Below, one piece after another: positions 21,429-28,129 of a DNA stretch of 33,797 nt. The position numbers and the translations under genes are program-made. This DNA comes from Candidatus Kaiserbacteria bacterium RIFCSPHIGHO2_01_FULL_55_37 (lineage in GTDB: Bacteria > Patescibacteriota > Minisyncoccia > Phycocordibacterales > UBA2100), in the NCBI GenBank assembly GCA_001781175.1, contig MFKY01000058.1, positions 1-33,797 on the forward strand, given 5' to 3'. Each line of letters begins with the position of its first letter. Within the stretch, counting starts at the first letter, position 1. The notes below the pieces were generated by a model. The model saw only the letters and a list, made by a program, of their open reading frames with translations. It ran no database searches and had not been told where the DNA came from.

Positions 21429-21497
21429 TTAATCCTGCAATTTTCTCGTCAATCGTTCGAACGTCTCGGGATGGCCTTTGGCGAGCTCGGAGAGTAC
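21429..21497 (-). pseudogene. Fragment of an L20 C-terminus (duplicated rplT tail)
   Basis: The minus-strand frame ending at TAA (21429-21431) reads VLSELAKGHPETFERLTRK plus three residues. This aligns to the last 22 residues of the intact L20 just upstream (LSALAKDYPETFARVVQQ and so on), sharing LS-x-LAK-x-x-PETF-x-R. It lies about 45 bases after the rplT stop in another frame, with no start codon or upstream L20 sequence. It looks like the remnant of an older rplT copy left by recombination or partial duplication. Confidence 0.65.
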
Positions 21498-21540
21498 CCC
21501 CGCAGTACAGCAAAGCTGACTACGGGGCGAGACGTGGAAC

Positions 21541-21888
21541 TTAACGGGTGAGCTGTTGCACCACACGCGCGAATGTCTCCGGATAATCTTTTGCGAGAGC
21601 AGACAACGATTTGCGGTCGAGGGTTATATTTGCCTTCTTGAGGGCGTTGATGAATTTTGAATAGGAAAAGCCGAGCGGGCGCACTGCGGCGTTGATGCGG
21701 AGCGTCCAGAGATTGCGGTATTCGCGCTTCTTGGAGCGGCGGTGACGGAATGCGTGCGCGCCCGCGTGATGTATCGCCTCCTTCGCAACGCGCTCTTTGG
21801 TGGAACGGTCGAAGCGGTACCCCTTGGTCTGTGCTAAGACATTTTTGCGGCGCTTCACCTTTGTTACTCCACGTTTTACTCGTACCAT
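21541..21888 (-). CDS. rplT: 50S ribosomal protein L20
   Basis: L20 is essential early in large-subunit assembly. The N-terminal MVRVKRGVTKVKRRKNVLAQTKGYR, RRSKKREYRNLWTLRINAAVRPLGFSYSKFINALKKA and the SLSALAKDYPETFARVV ending match the family, with the standard 115 residues. It is the last gene of infC-rpmI-rplT. In Bacillus and E. coli L20 represses this operon through an RNA mimic; no such mimic was identified here. Confidence 0.97.
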   Translation of the reverse strand: MVRVKRGVTKVKRRKNVLAQTKGYRFDRSTKERVAKEAIHHAGAHAFRHRRSKKREYRNLWTLRINAAVRPLGFSYSKFINALKKANITLDRKSLSALAKDYPETFARVVQQLTR

Positions 21889-21904
21889 ATCGTAGGTTTA
21901 ATCG

Positions 21905-22093
21905 TTAAATGCCCAAAAATCGGCTCTTGGCTGTGTTGTCCATCGCAGGGTGAAAGGCGACGGCTCGGTTGCGGCGCATCTGGTGCGACCGGCCCTCCTT
22001 GGCGTTGAAGTGGTTCTGGCCGGGAGCGCGGGCAACAATCTTGCCGCGCTTGGTCACGCGAAGACGCTTTGTGTAGGATTTGTTGGTTTTCAT
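21905..22093 (-). CDS. rpmI: 50S ribosomal protein L35
   Basis: A 62-residue basic protein starting MKTNKSYTKRLRVTKRGKIVARAPGQNH with the HQMRRNRAVAF motif, typical of L35. Lies between infC and rplT as in most bacteria, 60 bases after infC. Confidence 0.95.
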   Translation of the reverse strand: MKTNKSYTKRLRVTKRGKIVARAPGQNHFNAKEGRSHQMRRNRAVAFHPAMDNTAKSRFLGI

Positions 22094-22153
22094 ATATAAA
22101 CCGCGCTTTGCGCGGTCGGACCATTATGCCCGAAATGAGGTAAAACGCAAATA

Positions 22154-22762
22154 CTAAGCCTCGGTCTCGGTCGATGCGGGCGGTATCACTTTCGCGGGCT
22201 TCGGCGTCTGCGGTTTCTTGGAAGGGTCTCTTTCAAGCGTGATGGAGAGTCCCTTAGGGCCTTTTTGGATGGGTTCGGCGACCTTGAAACCCTCCGGAAT
22301 GACCGCCAGGAAGCGTTCAAGGCGCTCTTTGAGGAACTCAAATTCCATATATTTGTAGCGTCCCCACAAGAAGAGGTCCACTTTTACGCGGTGCCCCTCT
22401 TTGAGCCATTCGGCGGCTTTGCCCGCTTTGATCTGCATGTCACGCTCCGACGTACCAATCTTTACTTGCGTTATCTTGGTTTCCGTCACGTGCGCTTTGG
22501 ATTTTATCTCTTTGTCTTTTTTCTTTTGCTCGTATTTGAATTTGCCGTAATCGGTTATTTTGGCGACCGGCGGCTGCGCATTGGGGGATATCTCGATGAG
22601 GTCGAGCCCAAGTCCCTGTGCTTTTGCGAGAGCTTCCCGTATCGGAAGAATACCAAAATTCTCGGCGTTTGGCCCGATGACACGCACTTCAGGCGCCCGG
22701 ATGCCCTCGTTCATGCGCGCGCGCTCTTTTTCGGCCTGCGATGTGTATTTGGTGAATCCCAT
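22154..22762 (-). CDS. infC: Translation initiation factor IF-3
   Basis: IF-3 checks start codon selection and prevents premature subunit joining. NEGIRAPEVRVIGPNAENFGILPIREALAKAQGLGLDLIEISPNAQPPVAKITDYGKFKYEQ is the N-domain signature in parts, and EIKSKAHVTETKITQVKIGTSERDMQIKAGKAAEWLKEGHRVKVDLFLWGR the linker and C-domain. The 202 residues exceed the usual ~180 by a Pro/Thr/Ala-rich C-terminal tail. The start is ATG, not the AUU of many bacterial infC genes, and it lies at the base of a long inverted repeat, which suggests a different form of control. Confidence 0.97.
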   Translation of the reverse strand: MGFTKYTSQAEKERARMNEGIRAPEVRVIGPNAENFGILPIREALAKAQGLGLDLIEISPNAQPPVAKITDYGKFKYEQKKKDKEIKSKAHVTETKITQVKIGTSERDMQIKAGKAAEWLKEGHRVKVDLFLWGRYKYMEFEFLKERLERFLAVIPEGFKVAEPIQKGPKGLSITLERDPSKKPQTPKPAKVIPPASTETEA

Positions 22763-22880
22763 CCCGTTAGAGGCAGGAAGCTTGCGCTTCCGCGGCGAAT
22801 TTTGATGTTGTTACAAATTTCATTTTTGAAATGATGTCACCGTATGGTACCACGACGAACTTTCGTAGCCTCTAACGGGA
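22762..22880 (-). promoter_or_regulatory. CCCGTTAGA inverted-repeat leader, copy 2 (infC)
   Basis: Read on the minus strand, TCCCGTTAGAGGC (22880-22868) pairs perfectly with GCCTCTAACGGGA (22774-22762). The last A is the first base of the infC start codon. Inside are two small hairpins: ATTTCA-AAAA-TGAAAT, and GGAAGC-GCAA-GCTTCC, which abuts the 3' arm. The element lies entirely in the leader, just after the predicted transcript start. Same arm core and same position relative to the ATG as the element at 9553-9668. Confidence 0.75.
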
Positions 22881-22885
22881 CCCAT
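22820..22885 (-). CDS. Possible leader peptide of infC
   Basis: An ATG near the predicted transcript start opens a 21-codon frame beginning M-G-P-V-R-G-Y and ending at TGA within the loop. The same ATG-NNT-CCC-GTT-AGA opening occurs at 9549. Translation would unfold the 5' arm. There is no ribosome-binding site to support it. Confidence 0.3.
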   Translation of the reverse strand: MGPVRGYESSSWYHTVTSFQK

Positions 22886-22896
22886 TTGTTCCGCGC

Positions 22897-22925
22897 ATTA
22901 TGGCATTTCCGGCCCGGTCTTTCAA
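22897..22925 (-). promoter_or_regulatory. Promoter of infC
   Basis: On the minus strand TTGAAA (22925-22920), 17-base spacer, CATAAT (22902-22897). Transcription would start near 22890, giving a leader of about 128 bases that contains the whole inverted repeat. Confidence 0.7.
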
Positions 22926-22932
22926 CCCCGGC

Positions 22933-24234
22933 TCATTCTGCAAGGTACCGTACGGGTGTATACCCCCCGAACGGCTTCAGGTAACTGAGTGCGAACAGCA
23001 GAGTTCTTTTCATCGAGTCGAGGAGTTGCAGTACGAAGGTATTCTGTCCGGCGACGGTCGAGGGCACAGAATTGTTCGCGAGGTCGCCCGATGTGAATGT
23101 CTGCGGAACGCTCACGGTCTGGTAGTTTGCGGTCGCACCGGTAGTTGTCACCATGATTATCGGCCGTGCACCGCTCAGAGTGGCCACATCACGCGTATCC
23201 GGATTGAGGTCTATCATCACGGCTCTCCCGATATCAATGGAGTTACTCACGGGGTCGGGTTCTTCTCCGAATCCTAGGATGAGATCAAACGGTGAGGTGG
23301 TAGCGGAAATCTCGCGGGGGCTGCTGGTCGCCTTCGTGGTACTTGGCGCATTGGCGTTGATGAGGTCGGAGACGTTTATCGGCTTAATGGTTATGAGCGA
23401 AGAGGTCGGCTGCACCGTATTCATGTCGGGAGACACCGTGGTCTGACCCGGACTAGTTAATTGTGCTGGGGTAGTTGGTTGGGAGGGGGGTGTGGGTTGT
23501 TGCAAAGGGGGGGGCGGCGGGGGCGGCGGCGGCATACCGAGCGCCTGGCGGATTGAATTTGAGAGGGAGGGGTCGTTTGAGGGCGGATTGGCGAGTGACC
23601 CATCTCCCCGGTAATTCGAACATGCGCCGCACTGACCGGTTTTTGAACCGCCAATTTGTATATGACCGTAATCGCAAAATCCGCTTGATGAGCATCCTGT
23701 CACGGGATTCACGCCTGTCGGAGCAAGGCCGTATTGAAATGAGTTGATACGCATCCATTGCAACGTCTGTGCGTTGGCACTGAAATCTGCGGCGAGCCCG
23801 TAATTATGATACGAGCCGCAGGGTCCCACCTTGGACGCGCCGTTCCTGACGAGAGCTACCTGCGCCTCGGGCGGCCGATATCCGCTCACGATAGTCGGTA
23901 TGCCGCCGGGCACCGCTTGCATGAAAGTCTTCAATTTTTGCGCGAATTGCGGGTCCATGCAGGAAACGTTGGAGCCTTTCGACGCGTGTTGCCGCAGCCA
24001 CAGTTTGGCCTCACCGGCCTCTTGTCCGACGACGGTATCACTGGATTTCCAACACATACCTATCTTCGCACTCGGATTACTTACCTGAGCGGTCGACAAG
24101 TTCGCTGCCGTGAGCGGTTCCGACCCCGCCGGACATTCCGCAGCTGTGACAACGCGGGGCGTGTAAGAGATGATCCAAAACAATACTAAAATCCCGGACA
24201 GAACAACCGACGGGCTAACCTTCCAAGCTGACAT
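22933..24234 (-). CDS. Exported M15-family peptidase (VanY-like carboxypeptidase)
   Basis: A 433-residue exported protein. Residues about 7-31 form a signal peptide or anchor (VVLSGILVLFWIISYTPRVV, then TAAECP). The peptidase domain follows: PTIVSGYRPPEAQ, then SYHNYGLAADF giving zinc ligands H143 and D150, and DYGHIQIG giving H191, the M15B/C arrangement that cuts D-Ala-D-Ala or related cross-bridge bonds in peptidoglycan. Several Cys residues suggest disulfides. After residue 215 comes a Pro-rich linker with nine consecutive prolines, then a Thr/Ser-rich region without a known domain. The start at 24234 is set by TATACT six bases upstream. Likely cell-wall remodelling or release of host/own muropeptides. 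Confidence 0.85.
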   Translation of the reverse strand: MSAWKVSPSVVLSGILVLFWIISYTPRVVTAAECPAGSEPLTAANLSTAQVSNPSAKIGMCWKSSDTVVGQEAGEAKLWLRQHASKGSNVSCMDPQFAQKLKTFMQAVPGGIPTIVSGYRPPEAQVALVRNGASKVGPCGSYHNYGLAADFSANAQTLQWMRINSFQYGLAPTGVNPVTGCSSSGFCDYGHIQIGGSKTGQCGACSNYRGDGSLANPPSNDPSLSNSIRQALGMPPPPPPPPPLQQPTPPSQPTTPAQLTSPGQTTVSPDMNTVQPTSSLITIKPINVSDLINANAPSTTKATSSPREISATTSPFDLILGFGEEPDPVSNSIDIGRAVMIDLNPDTRDVATLSGARPIIMVTTTGATANYQTVSVPQTFTSGDLANNSVPSTVAGQNTFVLQLLDSMKRTLLFALSYLKPFGGYTPVRYLAE

Positions 24235-24240
24235 ATGGCA

Positions 24241-24246
24241 AGTATA
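24241..24246 (-). promoter_or_regulatory. -10 box of the M15 peptidase gene
   Basis: On the minus strand TATACT ends 6 bases before the ATG at 24234, supporting this start over longer in-frame forms that run into the nuclease gene. Confidence 0.5.
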
Positions 24247-24290
24247 CAGAAGAAACCGAGATGCCGGTTGCCGCGGTGTGGACGCGTTCC

Positions 24291-24887
24291 TCATGATGAC
24301 GCGGGCTTCTTGGTGTTTCCGGCGCACGCATCATCGGCCCATAGGCCTTTCTTTTGCTCGCGTGCGTTTTTTTCAGCCGCTTTGAACTCACGCTGATATT
24401 TGTACGGAAGATTGTAGGTATATTCATGCCCGTAACCCTCCGATATCATGTATTTGTTGAAATTTGTTCCGTCGGCGAGAAACACGTATACGAGCGTGCG
24501 ACTGTATTTGTCCGACATCCCTTGCGACGCATCGTATTCGAGCCGTACTGTTTTTCCTGCTAGCATTTCTTTCGCCGTATCCGACGCCGCTTTACCGAAA
24601 CATTGCACCGGCTTGCGCGGGTCTACCGTCTCCGGTGTGTCGAGTCCGATGAGCCGCAGCCGTACCGGTTTCCCGTTCATCAAGACGTCGAGTGTATCGC
24701 CGTCCACGACCTTAACGACCCGGTAGTAGGTGTGTTCCTGAACGGTCGTAGTTGCGGTAGACATGGGAATCGCCGCCGCGACCTCGGCGAGCTGGGCGGG
24801 CGGGAGTGGGTCAGCGGTACGTGGCTCAAGAAAGGCGCCGATGACTGCCAGCAGCAGGGCGATTCCCAATAACGAGGCCTTCTTCAT
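24291..24887 (-). CDS. Thermonuclease-like exported nuclease (SNase family)
   Basis: A 198-residue protein. Residues 5-21 (SLLGIALLLAVIGAFLE) form a signal peptide or anchor. The OB-fold nuclease domain runs from about 54 to 185: VVKVVDGDTLDVLMNGKPVRLRLIGLDTPE, CFGKAASDTAKEML, KYSRTLVYVF and AREQKKGLW. R78, E86 and R130 have exactly the spacing of the catalytic R35, E43 and R87 of staphylococcal nuclease, so it should be active on DNA and RNA outside the membrane. In nucleotide-scavenging Patescibacteria such an enzyme would supply nucleotides; this is inference. I start at 24887 (MKKAS), where the signal peptide begins. Confidence 0.9.
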   Translation of the reverse strand: MKKASLLGIALLLAVIGAFLEPRTADPLPPAQLAEVAAAIPMSTATTTVQEHTYYRVVKVVDGDTLDVLMNGKPVRLRLIGLDTPETVDPRKPVQCFGKAASDTAKEMLAGKTVRLEYDASQGMSDKYSRTLVYVFLADGTNFNKYMISEGYGHEYTYNLPYKYQREFKAAEKNAREQKKGLWADDACAGNTKKPASS

Positions 24888-24988
24888 AGTACGTTCATCA
24901 TTGTAATGCGCATCATGAAAGAAAAGGAGCGGACTCACGTCTTCTTCACTAGTAGGGTCAATCGGATTATTAAGCTAATAAAATAAGT

Positions 24989-25513
24989 ATGTCAAACGGG
25001 AATATGTCTTCCATGCCGGGCTCGAAACAGACGTGGTATGCCGTCGGGGCAGTTGTGGTCGTTGCGCTCCTCGCGTGGGTTGTTATAAGCAACGGCCTCC
25101 TCGGTTCGGTTACAGGGAATACTGATGAGACCGCAACGTCGACAGGTGTTGCAGGAGGCACCGGAGGTGCCGGCGGAACGACCGCGACGGGTGCAGGCAA
25201 GTTGCCGGCAGGCTGGCCGGCAGATGCTCCTGCGCTACAGTCCGGAGCGAAAATCACGTATTCCGGTGCGATAGACCCGAAGACGAAAGTCACCGGCCCG
25301 ACGGTCGTGTACACGGGTCCGGGCACGGCGGCGACTGCCGTGACGTTCTTCAAATCCCAATTTACGAAACAAGGGTGGACGTTCCGCGGCCAGGGCAATG
25401 TACTCGGCTCGGTCCAACTCACCGCGACCAAGGATACGCGCAGAGTCACGGTGACGATTTTGGAGGTGAGTCCCGGTCTTCTCAATGTGACCGTGGGAGT
25501 ATCAAAGCTTTGA
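24989..25513 (+). CDS. Membrane-anchored protein, paralogue A
   Basis: A 174-residue protein of unknown function with one N-terminal membrane helix (residues about 16-34, WYAVGAVVVVALLAWVVIS), a Gly/Thr-rich linker (41-70) and an exported domain of about 100 residues: LPAGWPADAPALQSGAKITYSGAIDP, YTGPGTAATAVTFFKSQFTKQGWTF, LTATKDTRRVTVTILE and VTVGVSKL. The same blocks occur in the protein at 26311, so the two are paralogues. An A/T-rich TAATAA lies 7 bases before the ATG. The next gene starts 18 bases on. Confidence 0.8.
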   Translation: MSNGNMSSMPGSKQTWYAVGAVVVVALLAWVVISNGLLGSVTGNTDETATSTGVAGGTGGAGGTTATGAGKLPAGWPADAPALQSGAKITYSGAIDPKTKVTGPTVVYTGPGTAATAVTFFKSQFTKQGWTFRGQGNVLGSVQLTATKDTRRVTVTILEVSPGLLNVTVGVSKL

Positions 25514-25519
25514 AAGTGC

Positions 25520-25525
25520 TACACT
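25520..25525 (+). promoter_or_regulatory. Extended -10 box of the DUF3298 gene
   Basis: TG-C-TACACT, an extended -10, ends 6 bases before the ATG at 25532. Confidence 0.45.
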
Positions 25526-25531
25526 GAATAC

Positions 25532-26233
25532 ATGAGGAGGCTCATCGGCTACGTGCTCGCTCTCGTCGTTCTCACAGGCGTTGCCTATGCCGTCTATCTG
25601 TTCGCGCCGCGAGCTCCCGAGGCTTCAGTACCATCGGACGTTGCCGCGGGTTCCACGACCGGGCAAGGCACGGAGATGAGAGTTACGGACGTTTACGAGT
25701 CTACGAACGCGTACCGCATTGAAGCGCACTATCCGCAATTCGGCATTCCCGCGGCCGACGAGAAAATAAAAGCGGTCGTGGACGCGGCGATCGCCGGGTT
25801 CAAGAGCTATCCCACCAATCCGCCTGACTCAAGCACGCCGCAGAATGAATTCGCCGGCTCGTTCAACTCCACCTATGTGGGGCCCGACGTCGTGAGCGTC
25901 GCGCTTTCGTTCTCCGAAGACACGGGCGGCGCGCATCCGAATACGGTTGTCGTCGGCGTGAATGTAGACAGAAAGACCGGAAAGGAGCTCACGCTCGACG
26001 ATGCGCTTGCTCTCCTCGGGAAGACGTTGTCGCAAGTCGCGGACAACTCTCTCGTGCAGCTGAAATCGGAACTCGGCGAAAACTTTATATTCCCTGACGG
26101 GGCAAAGGGGGAGCCCGCGAATTACAGCACCTTTCTCGTAAGCAAAGACAAAGTAACGTTCATTTTCAACAACTACCAAGTAGCGCCGTATTCCTCCGGG
26201 CGACAGAGTGTGTGGTTTAAGCGGATGAAATAG
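25532..26233 (+). CDS. DUF3298/RsiV-like exported protein
   Basis: A 233-residue protein with an N-terminal membrane helix or signal (residues 3-26). The domain begins IEAHYPQFG and contains DVVSVALSFSEDTGGAHPNT, whose GGAHPN is the hallmark of DUF3298, then VNVDRKTGKELTLDDALAL and KVTFIFNNYQVAPYSSG, as in the C-terminal halves of RsiV and PdaC-type proteins. In Bacillus RsiV this region binds lysozyme; no sigma factor gene is next to it here, so a sensor role is only a possibility. It sits between two paralogous exported proteins. Confidence 0.85.
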   Translation: MRRLIGYVLALVVLTGVAYAVYLFAPRAPEASVPSDVAAGSTTGQGTEMRVTDVYESTNAYRIEAHYPQFGIPAADEKIKAVVDAAIAGFKSYPTNPPDSSTPQNEFAGSFNSTYVGPDVVSVALSFSEDTGGAHPNTVVVGVNVDRKTGKELTLDDALALLGKTLSQVADNSLVQLKSELGENFIFPDGAKGEPANYSTFLVSKDKVTFIFNNYQVAPYSSGRQSVWFKRMK

Positions 26234-26310
26234 TTCCCGGAGGATGTTCTGTTGCGTCCCGAGCGCGGTAGTGGGACACTGGAGGTGTTATCCATAACTA
26301 ATAACTTTTT

Positions 26311-26838
26311 ATGCCGGAAGGAAATACGCCCTCCACATCGGGCTCGGGAAACAAGATGTGGTACATTATCGGCGGAATCGTAATCCTCGCACTTATCGGC
26401 TGGTTCCTCATGCGCGGTGCGGGCTCACTCATCGGCGCGGCATCGGGTGTAGATGTAGACCGCGGCGCGAATGGCGCTACGACGTACAGCAACGAAGAAG
26501 GAAGCGTAACGGTCGGCAGCGGCGCGTCAATGCCTTCGAATTGGCCGTCGGACGCTCCGGCGAATTTCGCGGGCGCGAATATCGTTTACTCGGGTACATC
26601 GAATCCTCAGACGGGCCAAACGGGCTCGGCCGTTTCATACACGGTGAACGCGTCGGCCGCGAGCGTCGCCGACTACTACAAACAGCAACTCGCAGCTCAA
26701 GGCTGGACCATACAGAGTACAGCCAACATGGCGGGTGCCACGGTCGTTGCCGCGACGAAAGATACACGCACAATGGGCGTGTACATCACCGACACGGCCG
26801 ATGGAAACGTCAGTGTGGTCGTGGGAATAGAGTTGTAA
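26311..26838 (+). CDS. Membrane-anchored protein, paralogue B
   Basis: 175 residues, same architecture as the protein at 24989: a membrane helix (WYIIGGIVILALIGWFLM), a variable Gly/Ala/Ser linker and the domain MPSNWPSDAPANFAGANIVYSGTSNP, VADYYKQQLAAQGWTIQS, VVAATKDTRTMGVYI, VVVGIEL. Conserved between the paralogues: P-x-W-P-x-DAP, I-x-YSG, QGWT and ATKDTR. The domain has no family name I can give. TAATAA lies 6 bases before the ATG. A strong terminator follows. Confidence 0.8.
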   Translation: MPEGNTPSTSGSGNKMWYIIGGIVILALIGWFLMRGAGSLIGAASGVDVDRGANGATTYSNEEGSVTVGSGASMPSNWPSDAPANFAGANIVYSGTSNPQTGQTGSAVSYTVNASAASVADYYKQQLAAQGWTIQSTANMAGATVVAATKDTRTMGVYITDTADGNVSVVVGIEL

Positions 26839-26854
26839 TTGTTTCTTCTGAAAA

Positions 26855-26886
26855 CAAAAACCGCTGGTCCTACCCGGCGGTTTTTG
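26855..26886 (+). terminator. Terminator of the paralogue cluster
   Basis: CAAAAACCGC and GCGGTTTTTG are perfect arms around a 12-base loop. The A/T-rich arms allow action in both directions. Confidence 0.85.
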
Positions 26887-26922
26887 TCAACTTTGCAAAA
26901 TAGTTAATTAGAAAATATTACT

Positions 26923-26954
26923 GGGGCTCCCACGACGCATGCCGTGGGAGCCCC
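26923..26954 (-). terminator. Hairpin at the 3' end of the Cys-rich gene
   Basis: GGGGCTCCCACG (26923-26934) and CGTGGGAGCCCC (26943-26954) form a perfect 12-bp stem. On the minus strand it follows the stop at 26994 and is succeeded by AGTAATATTTTCT, a weak T tract. Confidence 0.6.
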
Positions 26955-26993
26955 GGTCTCGGCCGAATTATTCGCGCCGATCTTCTCGCGCCT

Positions 26994-27206
26994 TCATCCG
27001 GCGTGCTCTACCGGTGCCCTGTACGGCATCGTGAACGACGAGCTCGACAGGGCCTCGCCTTCCCGGCGCCACCGCCGACGTTCGCCGCGAAGCCTCGCGC
27101 GACGGTTTCCCTTCGGGTTCCGCGGGGCAGGACAACTGCCCAGCGCATGACAGTTGCCGCCACCGCCGACGGGGTGACCGCAACCACGAATACAGAGCCT
27201 GGTCAT
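26994..27206 (-). CDS. Small Cys/His- and Arg-rich protein
   Basis: A 70-residue frame starting MTRLCIRGCGHPVGGGGNCHALGSCPAP. Cys5, Cys9, His11, Cys19, His20 and Cys25 could bind zinc; the middle is Arg-rich (RRARLRGERRRWRRE). It is supported by AGGAG 8 bases before the ATG, a promoter-like TTGACT...TAGTGT upstream and a hairpin after the stop. The locus is richer in G+C than its surroundings. No family recognised. Compositional bias means a chance frame cannot be excluded. Confidence 0.45.
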   Translation of the reverse strand: MTRLCIRGCGHPVGGGGNCHALGSCPAPRNPKGNRRARLRGERRRWRREGEALSSSSFTMPYRAPVEHAG

Positions 27207-27240
27207 TCGTTTCGCTCCTCGGGATCCATGTCCCACGGGG

Positions 27241-27269
27241 ACACTAACTCCGCTGTATAGTGAAGTCAA
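27241..27269 (-). promoter_or_regulatory. Promoter of the Cys-rich gene
   Basis: On the minus strand TTGACT (27269-27264), 17-base spacer, TAGTGT (27246-27241). The same GTTAGTGT -10 context occurs at 32675-32702. Confidence 0.45.
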
Positions 27270-27401
27270 TCCCGGAAACGTAGCGAAAAATCCCCGAGAT
27301 GGGCGGTAGCGTTCCTGTCCCGTCCCGCGTACACCGCGTTCACCACCCGTTCACCCGTGTTCGATATTCTGAATTCGTTTATCCGTTAACTTAATAACAA
27401 T

Positions 27402-27641
27402 ATGGCAGATACAATTATCGAACGTAGCGCGCCGTCGGCGCAGGACGCCGGAGCCGGCTGGGCGGTCGCGGTCGCGGTTCTCTTAGCCGTCATCGTTCTG
27501 GGCGGACTCTTCCTGTTTGCCCGTCGCGGTGCGGTGCCGGCCACTCCGAACAACACTCCCGACACTGACATAAATGTCACTGTGCCAAATCCGATTAACA
27601 GCGGCGGCTCCGGTAATACACCGGACTACGGCACTCAGTAG
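27402..27641 (+). CDS. Single-helix membrane protein
   Basis: A 79-residue protein with one membrane helix (residues about 19-39, AGWAVAVAVLLAVIVLGGLFLFA) followed by RRGA and a Pro/Thr/Asn-rich exterior tail (TPDTDINVTVPNPIN). The inside-out charge pattern suggests the tail is outside. Function unknown. A bidirectional terminator shared with the tmRNA follows. Confidence 0.75.
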   Translation: MADTIIERSAPSAQDAGAGWAVAVAVLLAVIVLGGLFLFARRGAVPATPNNTPDTDINVTVPNPINSGGSGNTPDYGTQ

Positions 27642-27656
27642 TGAGCTGAGATAAAC

Positions 27657-27688
27657 AAAAAACGTCCCGCGCAAGCGGGACGTTTTTT
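27657..27688. terminator. Bidirectional terminator between the one-helix protein and tmRNA
   Basis: AAAAAACGTCCCGC and GCGGGACGTTTTTT form a 14-bp perfect stem with loop GCAA. Six Ts end it on either strand, serving both converging genes. Confidence 0.93.
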
Positions 27689-27695
27689 GTATTTG

Positions 27696-28082
27696 TGGAG
27701 ATGCCGGGAATCGCACCCGGGTCCAGAGAAGAGAATATGAGCGCTTCTACACAACGTAGAACATCTTGAGATTTAAGCACTGCATCTTAAAGATGAACGA
27801 AACGATACAATGCCGGACTCTCTTTCTTTAGGTCCTTACCCGGAGTGAGATAAGGCTCGAACCCGAATCTTATGACACGCCGCTTACCGCATCGGATGTA
27901 AGGTAAGAGCGTGGTCGCTTAGGCTAACGCGTAAGCGAACTGGAGGTCCTTCATCTGAATCGGTGAAAGAACTCCACGTGCTGTTTTATTTGCACTTAGA
28001 ATTTTGAGGCAGTTTTAAAAGTTGCCACAACTTTGTTGTGCACGAACACATTCCTATTTCCCTGTCGAAACTGATCATCCCC
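27696..28082 (-). ncRNA. ssrA: Transfer-messenger RNA
   Basis: tmRNA rescues stalled ribosomes and tags the product for degradation. On the minus strand the 5' end GGGGATG pairs with CATCTCC at the 3' end to give a 7-bp acceptor stem whose third pair is G-U, the alanine identity element. GTTTCGAC follows at the 5' side, and the T arm reads CCGGG-TGCGATT-CCCGG. The discriminator is A (27696); the next bases are CAA, so CCA is not encoded. The resume codon GCA is at 27993. At 387 nt the length is typical. smpB lies directly upstream on the same strand. Confidence 0.95.
27919..27993 (-). other. Proteolysis tag frame within tmRNA
   Basis: From the resume codon GCA the frame encodes 24 residues, starting ANKTARG and ending QFAYALA, then TAA. 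The AN start and YALA end match known tags, but it is more than twice the 10 residues encoded in E. coli and stops one Ala earlier than the usual ALAA. Confidence 0.85.
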
Positions 28083-28116
28083 CACCTCCAATCACGCGAG
28101 GTGATTAGAGGTGGGG
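28080..28116 (-). promoter_or_regulatory. Hairpin between smpB and tmRNA
   Basis: CCCCACCTC (28080-28088) pairs with GAGGTGGGG (28108-28116), continued after one mismatch by AATCAC/GTGATT with loop GCGAG. The 3' arm on the minus strand contains the first three bases of mature tmRNA. No T run follows, so it looks like a processing signal or an attenuator rather than a full terminator. Confidence 0.6.
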
Positions 28117-28129
28117 AAGGACCAACAGG

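Noticed and set aside
22265-22834. Plus-strand open frame of 189 codons over infC
   Set aside because: It is the antisense shadow of infC and its leader; the infC product is unmistakable and the shadow has no family features.
23475-23747. Plus-strand frame over the M15 peptidase linker
   Set aside because: It is a Gly/Arg-rich shadow of the Pro-rich linker on the other strand.
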